This document shows positions 13,701 to 23,000 of a stretch of DNA of 64,000 bases, piece after piece. A program made the translations under genes and the position numbers. Source of the stretch: Reticulitermes speratus (lineage: Eukaryota; Arthropoda; Insecta; Blattodea; Rhinotermitidae); assembly GCA_021186555.1 (NCBI GenBank), contig JAJKFL010000002.1, positions 5,469,001 to 5,533,000 on the forward strand, in the 5' to 3' direction. The notes under the pieces are model-generated. The model ran no database searches and had not been told where the DNA came from. It saw only the letters and a program-made list of their open reading frames with translations. Numbering within the stretch: the stretch's first letter is position 1; every line of letters begins with the position of its first letter.

Positions 13701-16700
13701 ATCCACAGCTACCATAAACCTGTGAGGTCACTTGAACGATGCAAGCAGTAACATAACACCACAGCAGCTTTTAACACTGCCTTCGATGTTCTGCATCTTC
13801 TGCTCCATAAGAATGATGAATTGGCATCACCAGATACCTGACTGAATGTGCAGCTTAACAAGAATAAAGTGATACTTGTTGTGCATGCAGTAAAGGACAC
13901 TTTGAAATGTCAGTAACAATTTACCAGTCAACATGGCATATTATCCCAGAACACCTGAATCTCCATAGAAAGTACACATACAAAGACACAACACATTTTA
14001 TCACTTTATATTGTTCATTCCATGCATTATAATCAGTAATCTACAATAACCAACCAACAAGATGCACACAATTTGTCATTTACACATTCACAATTATATC
14101 AAAACAATGAAACTCCTACATGTGTCAAATCTTATAGGTTCATCATCAGGGAGTACATCAAAGAGTTTTGTATAAAACACATCTAATTATTTTTTAGGTG
14201 GTTGAAGCTTGATCTCTTATGTAACGTGTAGAAAAACCTAAGCATCACTTAATCCTGTTGTGCGATTACATGAAGAACTAATAAATATCAGTTGAGTTGT
14301 GTTGTACAGATATTTACTGGTGCCTTAAGATATACTACTTCTTATACAAAACAATGGACATCCATTACAAAACCCTGAAGCATATCATGCAGAAAAGAAT
14401 GCACAGTATCAGCATCTGATTACATAAGCACCATATGTTCTGCATCTAATATCCTATTCAAGAGGCAAACTGACTCAATAATACTAGCGTATAAACAGAC
14501 CTACTCTGTACTGATAAAGGCTCCCAGGGCCAGGCCTCTGAATCATCAGTTCACACATGCCTCTGACGTCTTTTTATGTGCATGTTTCAAGTATGACCTC
14601 ACACCTGGAGGGTTTCAAGATGTTACAAAGAGTACGATTAAATTAAGTTTCAGACCAACTGATGCACACTAAAACCACTTTTATTGTAGCTTTATTATAA
14701 TTGTTAAAATTGTTAAAATTATACCCCTACACGTGTTTCGATCCTAGGATCATCGTCAGGGGGTTTCTTTGCTGAAAGCTACTGTCACTTCAATCACATG
14801 ATTTTAAATAGTCTAATTTTAATAGTATAATTTTAACAATTTTAACAATTATAATAAAGCTACAATAAAAGTGATTTTAGTGTGCATCAGTTGGTCCGAA
14901 ACTTAATTTAATATGACGAAGATGCACGGTGTCAACAGTGTGAAAAAAGAGTACGATGTTTCAGTAACACACCGTCCTCTTACAAATGCACCCACTTGAA
15001 AGTAAACTCCTACCGCTTCTCACTTGTATTTGACAACCTGGCACCCAGGATTTGTGCACCCCTGCCATCACATTTAACACTCAAAATCTTCACAAAGCAT
15101 TTCAGTTTCTCCTCCAACTTTCAGCACGACTGTGAAGTGTGCTGTCAACTCTCTAATCAAGGTTTCAATGGCACATTAAATGACATGAACATTAGAACAA
15201 TGAAGCATTTAAAAGTAAAAACTGAGATAGCTTGCTTGGGATCACAGAAGTTAAACATTAATGAGTAAAGCAGAAGGAAGTTGTACCCATGCACAACATA
15301 GAGGCATATGAGAGAGCTGAGGTACAGCTGCAGTCATTCCTAACCTCAGCACTAGTTGGGAGTTTTAATATATGCTTCGCACCCCAACCACTTTACGCTT
15401 GGGGAAAGGTACTCCGGCACACGGGGCACGCGGTGAAGTTGGTTGAGGCACCGTGCTACAAGCCGGAACGTCGCGGGTTCGATTCCCGATGGTGTCATTG
15501 GAATTTTTCATTCGCATAATCGTTTCGGTCGCACTATGGCCCTGGGGTCGACTCAGCCTCTAACAGAAATGAGTACCAGGAATATTTCCTGCGCGGTAAA
15601 GGCGGCCGGTGCGTAGGGTTGACAACCTTACCACCTTCATGTGCCAATTGTCTAGAAATCTGGGAGCCTCAACCTCCTGGAACCCTAAGGGTCTGTCCAG
15701 GCCTGTAATGGGATTGCTTTACCTTTTACTCCGGCACACACTGAATAAGAGGCCGGGTGGGACCCCGAGTTAGTCAGGATGCTTTCAAGTGAAGAAAAAC
15801 CTCTTGCCCTTGCTGAGAATCAAACTGTGATTCCTTGGCCAACCAGCCCACAGTCTGGTCACTACACTCAACGCAATACCTGCCCTCCTAAACATCGATG
15901 AATGGAAAACTTAAATCAAATACACACCTTCCTGCCTTCCAAATGAACTTCAGCCTTACCTCAAACGGTGCTTCTCCATGGTGTTTGTTGACAATTCGGA
16001 AGCTGCATATTTCCCCACCAACTGCCTTAATGCGTGGTGTGACTTCCACAAGTGTCTCATTTTCCTTGACTAACCCATGATATCCACTTTCTAAACTAGC
16101 AAGGTCCAAATGGGGCACTGTAACAGAAAATCTAACATTAAAACAAAGGGAAAAAATACAAATTGGGCCTATACACATCTGAAAATGTTGGGACTGAAGA
16201 AAGAAGTGAGAAATTGAAGACAATATAATTTAAACAAGTCACCAAGTACTGCACTGCTAGCCAAATGAAGATTATAATGGGTTGAACATCCAGACTAAGG
16301 AAGAAGACATAATACTAAAGAATGATGGTACAGAAACCTTTCAGAAAGTTACTTAGGAAGGGGAAGGAGATAGGAGAATAAGATTAATCTTAAGGACACA
16401 GATTAGGATCAACATGTGAACTGGCTATGATCACATCCAATGCTAGACTTCGATAGTGGCACTAAACCTTCATGGACTTTTACTAGACAGCTGATTAGAA
16501 CAAAGGTTATGGTGACTATTACTAACCCATAATAAGGACCCAACAACATTCAAACTATTCATCAATGGGGGGAGAGTTGAAGGTTAGGGGAGACTTCTTG
16601 ACATTGTTTTGACAGTCAGCCATCTGATGAGACACATACAGTTTACATGTATATACAATCAGAGGCGGTAAGCACAGTACTCAAGTACTGTGCTTACCTC

Positions 16701-19700
16701 CGTATCATACACATGCTCTCCTGAAATACTGAATTCCACGTTACTTTACGATCACATCAACTTTATACAGCATAATTTTACATTCTACATTCTATGCTAC
16801 TGCAGGCTGCTCAAGACAACAAGTTTCACTACAGCTTACTAGTGCAATTTTTAAACCTTGGTTTTACTTCATATTTTATACATATCCTATTGAAGTACGT
16901 TCTCCTTGATTATGGCTCATAAGGAGTCAACACATGTTGGAGATATTATGTTTTAAACTTTAAATAAAAACTTGCATTGACATATTTTGCATTTGGTTGG
17001 TTTTTTATAAGACAGTGATGAAGTTCAATTTGGACCATGTAGATTAGGAGTTACTACTGATTTAGCACACACCAAAATTAAATTTACTTCACAACTTTTA
17101 GTGTGGACTCTATGAGTAACTGTCACTGAAATCTACAGAGTGATAGAGAGATAAAACTGGCAAACAGACAGATATGATAATTTTGTTTATTTTGTGCAAA
17201 AGACATATAAGATGTGATAAGCTGCTTGACTCTTACAATGATGTTGAATAATATAAAGAAACAAAATAACAGAGCTTAAAAAGAAAACCGTATGAAATCA
17301 AAGAAGGACCAGAGCCATAAAATAACAGAATAATGAAGCTAATTTACAATTTTTTTTGAATAACCAAGAGGTAAAAAAAGACAATTTCAAAGACACAACA
17401 TTGGCACAACCGTCACTTTTAGCATGTACACCACTGACATCCTCAAACTATGGTAGAATTAAAAAACAGATTGTGCAAATCTGTCAAAACTGCTGGTAAG
17501 TAATGTATTTCTGTACTGCTCAGCAACCAGATGGTTTCTACATACACAGAAAAAGCCTGTGAAGCTTATGCAATTCTTGTTTAAAGCTTCTATGGCAGTC
17601 ACCTTCATGCACATTTCCAATCCTTCATGTGATTATCTTCACTATCTATTCAGAAACTGTCACATGAAGACACCAATATCACTGCATTCAACTGATGATG
17701 CAATTCACGATGGCAACGGTAAGGCTGTCCCTTTGTGCATTGTGTAGGCATGTGGGGGGATTGAACGTATCGCTAAACTTATTCTTAATCTCAGAACGAG
17801 ATGGAGGCGAGTCAATTTACCATTGTGGATCACAAATTAAGCTCAAAGCTTTTAATACATAAATTATTTTGTTTAATTACACACTGTGAATAAGATTGCT
17901 GGACTCACCCACCCCACCTTAGCCACACCTAGGGTAAGTCAGTGGTGGAATAAGGTAAATGTGAAGTTTTCCCCATCCACACCAGGAGGGTATACAGGAG
18001 GAGGAGAGGTGCAGCTCCACTCATTTAACTTTGGCACTAGATGGAGGTAAGTCAACGATTTCATGTCCTGGCCACTTTACACCACTGGGTAGGAACCCTG
18101 ATACCCATTAAATATGAGGCTGGTTAGGCTATGCAGCTGGTTCGGACATTTTGGAGATGAGAAAAATCTATTGCCCTTGTCAGGATTCAAACCCTGCATC
18201 ACGCTGCATACAGCCTAGTAGCTATACTGATTACACAATCCCGGCTCCCACTGGTGGAACAAGGTTGCATATAACTGTCTAGTAATTGTATGCTAAGAAA
18301 ATCAGAAGATTTTATGTTTCAAGCTGTACCATCATTTCAAATGCAACAATAACAACAAAGACAGGACCCAAAGACAACACTGCTGTGTTTTTTAAAATGT
18401 CCAAATGCCCCTCCAAACTGATCTTTCCTGTCAGAATTTTCGCAGTTTGAAGAAGCTAAGGTGGGTGGTAAGATGCATGCATGCCCCTTGGAGCATCAGT
18501 TTGCAGTCTTCAAATACTGGCAAGTATTCATAAATGTTTCTGTTTATGGACAATTCTAAATCACTTAATAGTGTTTAAAGATGTAATCACCGTTTAGTGC
18601 GAGAACCCTACAAAACACATGAACACACTTTGCATAAAAAATACACTTTTTTCATGATAAAGCCATTGGTACATCAAATAACCAACATGCTTTAATGGGT
18701 TAAATGATTACACAGTACACAGACCATGCCATGGAACAGGCAGTTTGTTGCTAACCTCCCACTGCAGAGGCCCAGGTTCAATTACTGGCCAGTCCATGCA
18801 AGATTTGTGGTGGATAAACTGGGACCACCCTACATTTTTCTCTGAGAACTTTAGCTTTTCCCTCTACAGTATCATTCCACCAATTCTCCATACTCACATT
18901 TCATTCATCTACCATCAGTGCTATACAATCTTAGTTTTAACTGACTACCTGTATGAACCACAGTCCAAACCTTCACATCCCTTTTTCTTCACGATATATT
19001 TAACATTATCTCTGCCCCACCCTTAACTAGGTCTGCCAAGTGGTCTCTTGCCTTGACGTCTTCCCACGAACTTACGAAGTTACTGGTCCTACTTATACCT
19101 CCATTCCTGACTTAATCACCCTAATAAAGTAAAGTTCACCTTATAACCTTCCACAAAGACAAGAAGGGGAGCAGAGGTATAGCTCTACTCTTTCTTTAAC
19201 CTTGGCACTAGATGGGTATGGGTCTGAATCACCCTAATATAATACGATAAGTACAAATTGTTTGTCATTGTCATTATATTCAGGTGTTTGCTGTATTATT
19301 TGAATCTATCTCAGTGAATAATGACACCACTGTTCTTTGTCTTATCCTTCTCTCTCTGTCATTAATTCTTGACATTATGTCAATACCACTAACCCATCTC
19401 AATGGATAATATTAATGACATGGTGGTTTATTTCAGACCATCTTAGTATTCTGGAATACTTCAGGTCATGTTACAATGATCTGCATGTTTCAACTAAACA
19501 CATGCATCTGAAATGGGCCTCAATTTAATACTGTCCATCAAAAGATCACCTAAACCATTTTCTTTATGCAAGATATAGTTTTGACTGACTGCCCCTCTTC
19601 CTCCCTTTTTAAACCATCTTCATAATAAAAGATGTATGTTACTGAACTCAAGATATCTTGGTGAAGAATTCAGTGTCAGGAGGAAGCAGAAATACACCAC

Positions 19701-21017
19701 AGCAGAATTCACATTTAAGACAAACAAGTGCCACATGTAGCTTGTAACCTGCTGGATCCACCAAACCCAACCACATCAGTCCATAACTCAATGCACTTTC
19801 ACAAAATTTCACTCAGAGTTCTCCTAGATAAACTCATACAAAACCATTTCTGTGAATTACAAAGAAAGTATGCGAACCTGGGATACAGTAGGCACTTATC
19901 CAACTTCATGTAAGGACAAAATAGAATTTTTTTTCAATATTATCAAACCAATTTGTTAAGTTCTCATTATTGTTTTCTGAATGAAAACAGCTGATTTTAT
20001 TATTAACCTGAAAAATTACGATTTATTTTTATAAAATTACTGTTATGTGTTTTATAAATACACAAACCTCTGTTCCTTGGTCAGTGTTTCATTCAACAGA
20101 ACCACCAGTGTTATGAGTTGACAGAGTTCTGTAAGTAGTATACACTAATAAAACACACTGTTGTGCGAGATGTTAAACTAATATAAAAGACTATCGTTTT
20201 TTTTTTTTTTGGTACCGATCACTACTCTTCCCAGTTTCTTATTCCTTCTTCCACAATCATAACTGTAGGAAACAGCAGAAATAACCTACAGCAAGAACAA
20301 GTTTAGCTTCTCATTCAATTATACTTGTAAACAAATTGATTCCCTGTAGCCTTTCGTAACTACAAGTGAGGTTATTCCGCATTTGCTCATGCTCAATGTA
20401 TATCCACCTGGCAATAATACCTCTTCATTCTCAAGATATTTAGACCAAAAACATCAAGAAGTTCAAAAAAATACTCCGTTGTTTGACCTACATCATAAAT
20501 AACTCACTAGTCTGAGACTTTAATATATCAAATTATTTCTCTTCCGTGAGCTTAAGGAGTCTAGTAAGATATCCAAGTTAAATGCACATTACGTAGAAGC
20601 TTTTGGGTTATACGGCAAATCCAAACACGGTTTATTACACACAGCGAAATTCTCTAGTTTTTTTTACCTCGCTTGGAATTTGTGTTTATAAATTATGAAT
20701 GTACGAACTTATTTTCAGAACAATGTAACTTGTCAAATCTGGCGTCTATCATCTTCTCCATTACCTCCATTAAATTCTCATGCGAGATGGACGGTACTAA
20801 AACTGCTTTAATAATTAATCTGAATTATTACGAGAAGTGCAAACAGAAGCACTGCACAACCACGTAATAATATCAAAAGGACGGACAGTTTTCTAAAAAA
20901 ACACTGCATGGAACGAATTCACTTACCACCACCATCTGCCGATGGCCCTGATGTGACATTTAATGAAGATGCAGCAAATCCCAGATATGCCGCAATTAAC
21001 AAATACGTTCCAAGCAT
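1566..21017 (-). CDS. Cals: calsyntenin gene, exons 1-13 (3' end beyond window)
   Basis: Calsyntenins are type I membrane proteins of the secretory pathway and synapse that bind kinesin light chain and act in vesicle transport and synaptic adhesion (family knowledge). Thirteen exons on the minus strand join with compatible phases into 2184 nt (728 codons). In order: signal peptide (residues 1 to ~19), cadherin repeats 1 and 2 (about 40-240) with the linker DINEYAP, a cysteine-bearing connector ending in GKGCDRDTYS and LCG, an LNS/laminin-G-like domain (about 310-510, with ESDQIFEFDG, FTIATWMKH, MNRHHYALFV, DWHHYAVSV and GACWQG), then the membrane-proximal part with QFPTPGRR and SYVMVLQP. Those strings match vertebrate calsyntenin-1 from memory. 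Full calsyntenins are about 950-1000 residues, so the transmembrane and cytoplasmic exons lie left of base 1. No frame breaks are seen. Confidence in the family is very high; orthology to one vertebrate paralogue is not implied. Confidence 0.96.
1789..1968. mobile_element. short TIR element (MITE), 180 bp
   Basis: Ends read TACAGTAGAACCC and GGGTCCTACTGTA, inverted copies of one another with one mismatch, starting and ending in TA. The interior repeats ACTTCTTA-type words. The ends and TA duplication fit a non-autonomous Tc1/mariner-pogo element. It lies just upstream of the exon 13 acceptor. Confidence 0.7.
2411..2610 (-). CDS. Cals: calsyntenin exon 12 (membrane-proximal region)
   Basis: The 200 nt read TCEHGRPVKVPSVESYVMVL, QPQQPSIDINGTGNVAREYE, DFRLGVRVFTDVHITIGQVK and GQKQWKHG. 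SYVMVLQP..P.I...G matches the calsyntenin region between the LNS domain and the membrane. Phase 2 in, phase 1 out. Confidence 0.95.
2937..3069 (-). CDS. Cals: calsyntenin exon 11 (membrane-proximal region)
   Basis: The 133 nt read LTELSIEGDNKTNLVILVRK, IGYTNTRQFPTPGRRNLHLS, TTVT. TRQFPTPGRR is highly conserved in the family. Two bases (AC) are carried into exon 12 to give Thr. Confidence 0.95.
3550..3723 (-). CDS. Cals: calsyntenin exon 10 (end of LNS domain)
   Basis: The 174 nt read GSDNKMKHHFHGYLAGLSVL, LHKTEKPEVLTCLHKCKESL, EVPAMELLEPGMELLTNS. The F.G.LAGL and CL..CKE.L pattern closes the LNS domain. The donor is a weak gttagt. It was preferred because it leaves one base (G) that pairs in phase with exon 11 to give Asp. 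Confidence 0.92.
4673..4850 (-). CDS. Cals: calsyntenin exon 9 (LNS domain)
   Basis: The 178 nt read VCDNDWHHYAVSVKFPEISL, YVDGQLFKAEKKNPEIIDDW and PLHPTKGINTTVTVGACWQG. CD..WHHY, LYVDG and GACWQG are conserved in calsyntenins. Phase 0 in, phase 1 out; the donor is gtgggc. Confidence 0.96.
5320..5447 (-). CDS. Cals: calsyntenin exon 8 (LNS domain)
   Basis: The 128 nt read (K)MNRHHYALFVRNCRLILLLR, RDFSEGDLNIFRPAEWRWKL and PQ. MNRHHY, CRLI and FRPAE.WKL are calsyntenin LNS hallmarks. Phase 1 in (completing Lys), phase 0 out at a gtaata donor. Confidence 0.96.
5448..6775. other. calsyntenin intron 7
   Basis: Contains no exon. About 5705-5790 has words like those at the ends of decayed pogo-type transposons (GGGGTCCTCTTATATTTGGAG). 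A short (GCAT)n(CA)n tract lies at 6147-6180. Confidence 0.5.
6776..7039 (-). CDS. Cals: calsyntenin exon 7 (LNS domain, first half)
   Basis: The 264 nt read GASMESIDLLPSPGIGSEWT, KSLPTDEGRESDQIFEFDGA, SSAVAIPSDILDHNLASTFT and IATWMKHKQ up to ICSADDH. It covers the opening strands of the LNS/laminin-G-like domain. It ends at CATA before gtaaga, so the next codon is split (A plus AG gives Lys). Reading through the donor would give an unrelated tail. Confidence 0.96.
7446..7470 (+). repeat. (ATG)n microsatellite
   Basis: Eight near-perfect ATG/TGA repeats, possibly part of the tail of the adjacent LINE copy. Confidence 0.85.
7505..7890 (-). mobile_element. 5'-truncated LINE copy (3' end only)
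   Basis: This stretch is close to 57880-58250 over some 350 bases (for example both carry TGTGTGCAGTGCCAATATGG and ACAAACCA). That is the 3' end of the LINE fragment described at 57880-59800. The shared boundary near CACCTTTA followed by TTA-rich DNA looks like the 3' tail. Orientation is minus. Confidence 0.8.
7994..8384 (+). mobile_element. palindromic Penelope-like element, copy A, with 14-bp target duplication
   Basis: A 14-bp direct repeat AGGTAACAGTATAT (7980-7993 and 8385-8398) flanks 391 bp. The interior has inverted arms of about 82 bp (7989-8071 against 8270-8352). One arm holds the CTGAAGA-hairpin-GAAAC motif (8061-8100, minus). A unique tail beginning GATGCACGGTG (8359-8369) lies outside the right arm. 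The variable-length duplication points to retrotransposition and not cut-and-paste. The Penelope assignment is inference from structure. Confidence 0.7.
8061..8100 (-). ncRNA. hammerhead-like motif in element A
   Basis: On the minus strand: CCCC, CTGAAGA, one T, an eight-base-pair palindromic hairpin (GGTCAGGT/ACCTGACC), GAAAC, ATGTCGGG. Order and core match a type I hammerhead (CUGANGA, stem II, GAAA, tiny stem III, outer stem pairing CCC/GGG), but an unpaired T sits before stem II. Activity is untested. Confidence 0.4.
8655..8846 (-). CDS. Cals: calsyntenin exon 6 (connector to LNS domain)
   Basis: The 192 nt read GIPERIDYAPGTGREDLFPD, LELCDVPCTVHSVETKLNLA, TSHIGKGCDRDTYS and QRKLCG. The string TSHIGKGCDRDTYS is one of the most conserved in the family and fixes the identification. 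Phase 1 in and out. A longer open frame overlaps the left boundary, but it runs through the gtaact donor and is not coding there. Confidence 0.94.
9331..9477 (-). CDS. Cals: calsyntenin exon 5 (cadherin repeat 2, end)
   Basis: The 147 nt between ttctag and gtatga read GAIRNTEPLDYERSHNHILS, VVAYDCGMKQSVPVMVTIKV and NRICKLGWKG. NTEPLDYE, AYDCG and the C..GW.G end match the calsyntenin second cadherin repeat and the start of the connector. Phase 1 in and out. Confidence 0.95.
10021..10229 (-). CDS. Cals: calsyntenin exon 4 (cadherin linker and repeat 2)
   Basis: The 209 nt read NATVHISVVDINEYAPTF and continue through VRVEATDRDCTPKFGDVCKY to PFTIDNE. DINEYAP (residues 133-139) is the calcium-binding linker between the two cadherin repeats, and EATDRDC supplies the D-x-D calcium motif. 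Phase 2 in, phase 1 out. Confidence 0.96.
10230..11863. other. calsyntenin intron 3
   Basis: No exon seen. A solitary CTGATGA-(hairpin)-AAAACATG motif occurs at 11131-11160 (plus), a decayed relative of the palindromic elements. The rest is unremarkable AT-rich DNA. Confidence 0.5.
11864..11985 (-). CDS. Cals: calsyntenin exon 3 (cadherin repeat 1, second half)
   Basis: The 122 nt between a ttttag acceptor and a gtaaga donor read IILKPGGEAELRARKVLNCE, then KRKNYKFDIAAVSCTGEVSD. The LNCE...Y.F.I.A..C pattern is the calsyntenin form of the cadherin strands, with cysteines replacing usual positions. Enters in phase 0, leaves two bases over. Confidence 0.92.
11986..14620. other. calsyntenin intron 2, first part
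   Basis: No exon seen. It holds a poly-A run near 12823-12840 and a degraded tRNA-like B-box (minus) near 12330-12360. A decayed hammerhead-like motif in minus orientation lies at 14111-14152 (CTGATGA, hairpin, GACACATGTAGG). Confidence 0.5.
14639..14945 (+). mobile_element. palindromic Penelope-like element, copy B, with 12-bp target duplication
   Basis: AAAGAGTACGAT repeats at 14627-14638 and 14946-14957. The 307-bp interior has long inverted arms (about 14641-14720 against 14825-14915, sharing CAACTGATGCACACTAAAA). One CTGACGA-hairpin-GAAAC motif lies in the left arm (minus, 14721-14762). The tail outside the right arm starts GATGCACGGTG (14921-14931). Arm sequence differs from copy A while tail and layout are the same. 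Confidence 0.72.
15289..15888 (-). mobile_element. tRNA-derived SINE (host copy, split by a second SINE)
   Basis: The outer parts (15300-15409 and 15740-15888) match other copies in the window at 17990-18255, 25565-25690 and 53378-53552. Shared words include GAGGTACAGCT, ACCTCAGCACTA and AATAAGAGGC. The tRNA-like head is at the right end, so the copy runs on the minus strand. Removing 15423-15739 restores a continuous copy. Confidence 0.7.
15423..15726 (+). mobile_element. tRNA-derived SINE nested in another SINE
   Basis: 304 bp flanked by the perfect 13-bp duplication TACTCCGGCACAC (15410-15422 and 15727-15739). The head has tRNA-like features, with a B box GGTTCGATTCC in 15470-15490. The core contains GAAATGAGTACCAGG and AAGGCGGCCGG, words I recall from a widespread insect SINE core. 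It ends in CCTTTT. It is not a functional tRNA gene, because the cloverleaf is imperfect. Confidence 0.85.
15960..16117 (-). CDS. Cals: calsyntenin exon 2 (cadherin repeat 1, N-terminal half)
   Basis: Acceptor ttacag and donor gtaagg bound 158 nt that read VPHLDLASLESGYHGLVKEN and on to HGEAPFE. The Tyr-His-Gly-x-Val-x-Glu-Asn start and the GEICSFRI segment correspond to the beginning of the first calsyntenin cadherin repeat. The exon enters in phase 1 and leaves in phase 0. It is separated from exon 1 by a 4.8 kb intron carrying SINEs. Confidence 0.93.
17985..18255 (-). mobile_element. tRNA-derived SINE copy
   Basis: The minus strand begins with a tRNA-like head including the B box GGGTTTGAATCCTGAC. 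It then has the body words shared with 15.3, 25.6 and 53.4 kb (TTTGGCACTAGATGG, TTGCCCTTGTCAGG in plus orientation). Target duplications were not identified. Confidence 0.65.
18721..18860 (+). mobile_element. degraded tRNA-derived SINE, different family
   Basis: A tRNA-like head with CAGGTTCAATTACTGG as the B box (about 18772-18790) is followed by GGTGGATAAACTGGGACCACC. It differs from the other SINEs in the window. The 3' end is not defined. Confidence 0.4.
20927..21017 (-). CDS. Cals: calsyntenin exon 1 (start codon and signal peptide)
   Basis: ATG at 21017 opens a 30-codon exon reading MLGTYLLIAAYLGFAASS followed by a short Asn/Ser/Gly stretch. This is a classic signal peptide with a hydrophobic core of about 13 residues and small residues at the likely cleavage site. 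The exon ends in GGTG before a strong donor, gtaagt, and leaves one base over. That base completes a Val codon with exon 2. The start was chosen because it is the only Met giving a signal peptide in the frame that splices in phase to exon 2. The 5' UTR lies to the right of 21017; its end is not known. Confidence 0.85.
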
Positions 21018-21299
21018 TTCACTTAAATGTGGTTTAAAACTTATCACAGATCGTGATAACACACAGATAATTGTTTTGTCGATAACAATACTCAAGCGAT
21101 CATAATAAGATACGAAAGAGCTACTTTACTGTCCAGACCCGGATGGAAGAAAATCCAGATTGTGTACAACTTAGACTTCTTATAGCTACTAGTATATCCA
21201 CATCCCATGTGCATTAGGTTATAAGATTCCCATACTAGGTGGTGCTAAGATCACACAGAATTTAGGTAAGTATATTGCAGCAAAGTACTGTTGTGATTG

Positions 21300-21620
21300 G
21301 CTCAAATGGAACTGCCATGCGTATTGCGCATGGCGGTTCTGCCATCTTGCGTTTACATATACGAACTAAATCACAACCCGTTTCGCCACCAAATTAGGAC
21401 TCATTAAAGATTTAGAAACATAATCAAAGAGAAAATCTATGGTGCACTCGCGCACCTGCGCAAGTAATGTGACCTGTGACGTCACCGTATTGAGCGACAA
21501 TGATCGAAAATTGGCACGCAAACGGTATCACGCACCTTGGGCATTTCACGCTTCGAATTGAGATTTTCACAACAGGACACGGCCGTGCTTTAGCTTTAGG
21601 CCTCTCTTAATATTGGGGAA
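21300..21620 (-). promoter_or_regulatory. putative calsyntenin promoter region with CRE and YY1-like sites
   Basis: Just upstream of the signal-peptide exon the sequence becomes noticeably richer in G+C and CpG than its AT-rich surroundings. It contains a perfect palindromic cAMP response element TGACGTCA at 21477-21484. A YY1-like GCCATCTTG lies at 21341-21349, and paired GCGCA motifs near 21325-21330 and 21430-21445 resemble NRF-1 half sites. The position relative to exon 1 suggests a core promoter. The transcription start is not visible, and bidirectional use cannot be excluded. Confidence 0.45.
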
Positions 21621-22794
21621 GGAGAATTATACACTTTTTGGGCCTTTCTTTATGGCACGGCCCGCACAAGACCACTCCTTTCTTTTGTATAAAGGTAGAA
21701 ACACAAAGAAAGGAAGGAACGGCCAAACACATTGCCCTACATATTCCTTTGCGACGTAAAAGACGGATTAAATGCATGCCAATTAATAATATGAAATATA
21801 GCTGTGAAAAACTGCATACTTGTGTGGCCATTCAATTAGCAAAACACTAAGCTGTAAAAATCACAGGCTATTTCATACAATGAAAACAACTTTGGTTTCT
21901 TTTAAACTCTTCCTTGGATTTTTTAATCTTTTTAAAACGTGATTTTAACAACAACAACAGATCAACACTTAAAACAAGATTTCTGTAATATGCCTAAAGT
22001 CTGGTTACTGTTATAGCATGGCATGTGCTCAAATGTGGGAAAATTAACATTGTATCATTTTCTTACAATTGTAATAAAACTAACTGCACATGAGGATGCT
22101 GTAACTGGAAGTAACCAAACTGAAGAGATAATCTCTAATGTTTGCTAGCCATGTTCTACCAACATTATCATTATTTGTTACCAAAGTAGTGGAAGCGTAC
22201 ATTTTTTCTGATTTTCACTTCATTATAGGTATTGACTGTCATTATGATAAAACCTTTAATGACAAAGCACAAATGAATGCAATGACTGATTAAAATTTAC
22301 AAATACAGTTCAGTGAGCAGATGCCACCTCCAGTAAAACTAACAAAGTTACCAGAACATGAACAGAACAAGGCATACTCATTTCATGGCAGCAAATAAAA
22401 ATAAACTGCTGTTTAACATCTTTCATGTAACACCGTTACATGGGTAAAACATACTGTACCAAGTATCACTCAATTTAAATCTATAGTTTCCTCAAGAAAG
22501 GTTACAAAAATGTGTCACTTTCAATGAAAACTGTAGTTCATCAAAATTAAATGTATGACAATGACCTTACATTGGCATTTAGGAAATAAATAATGGAAAG
22601 TAAATTTAGACATATGGCCCCCACAATGCACCCCAGACTGATAAATGACCAGTGTTTGCTACTTGAGGAAGTTATGGAATGTGAGTAAAGATATATTATA
22701 ATTTCAGCAGACAAATTGCAACTGAAAAATAATTTTGAGGTGTGTATCCAAATAGTCAAAGTCAACTTTAAAAAAGGAAGATACAGTTGTCCAT

Positions 22795-23000
22795 GCCATG
22801 AGGGGTAACTTCACACCATGGCTATGTTACTCCAGGGAAAGAACCCCTGTACCCAAAAACAGGATATTGGGTTGGTCCCAGAGCCAGTCTGAACTTTGGA
22901 AAACGGAAAAAATCTCTTTGATTGCCGGGAATAAAATCCTGGATCATCCAATCTGTATCCAAGTCACTGTACTGACTACAGTATCCCAGCTCTCAACTTC
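22795..23000 (-). mobile_element. tRNA-derived SINE copy
   Basis: Shares AAGAACCCC, CCAGAGCCAGTCTG and ATCATCCA words with the copy at 53378-53552. The tRNA-like head is at the right end. Diverged; no duplication seen. Confidence 0.6.

Larger units (their letters stand above)
16118..20926. other. calsyntenin intron 1
   Basis: A 4.8-kb intron without visible exons. It contains SINE copies at 17985-18255 and 18721-18860, a fragment at 19150-19215, and a degraded hammerhead-like motif near 16895-16945. The rest is AT-rich with nothing recognised. Confidence 0.6.

Noticed and set aside
15423..15500. Possible tRNA gene (good B box)
   Set aside because: The sequence continues into a SINE core and is bracketed by a target duplication. 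The acceptor stem does not pair, so it is a SINE head.
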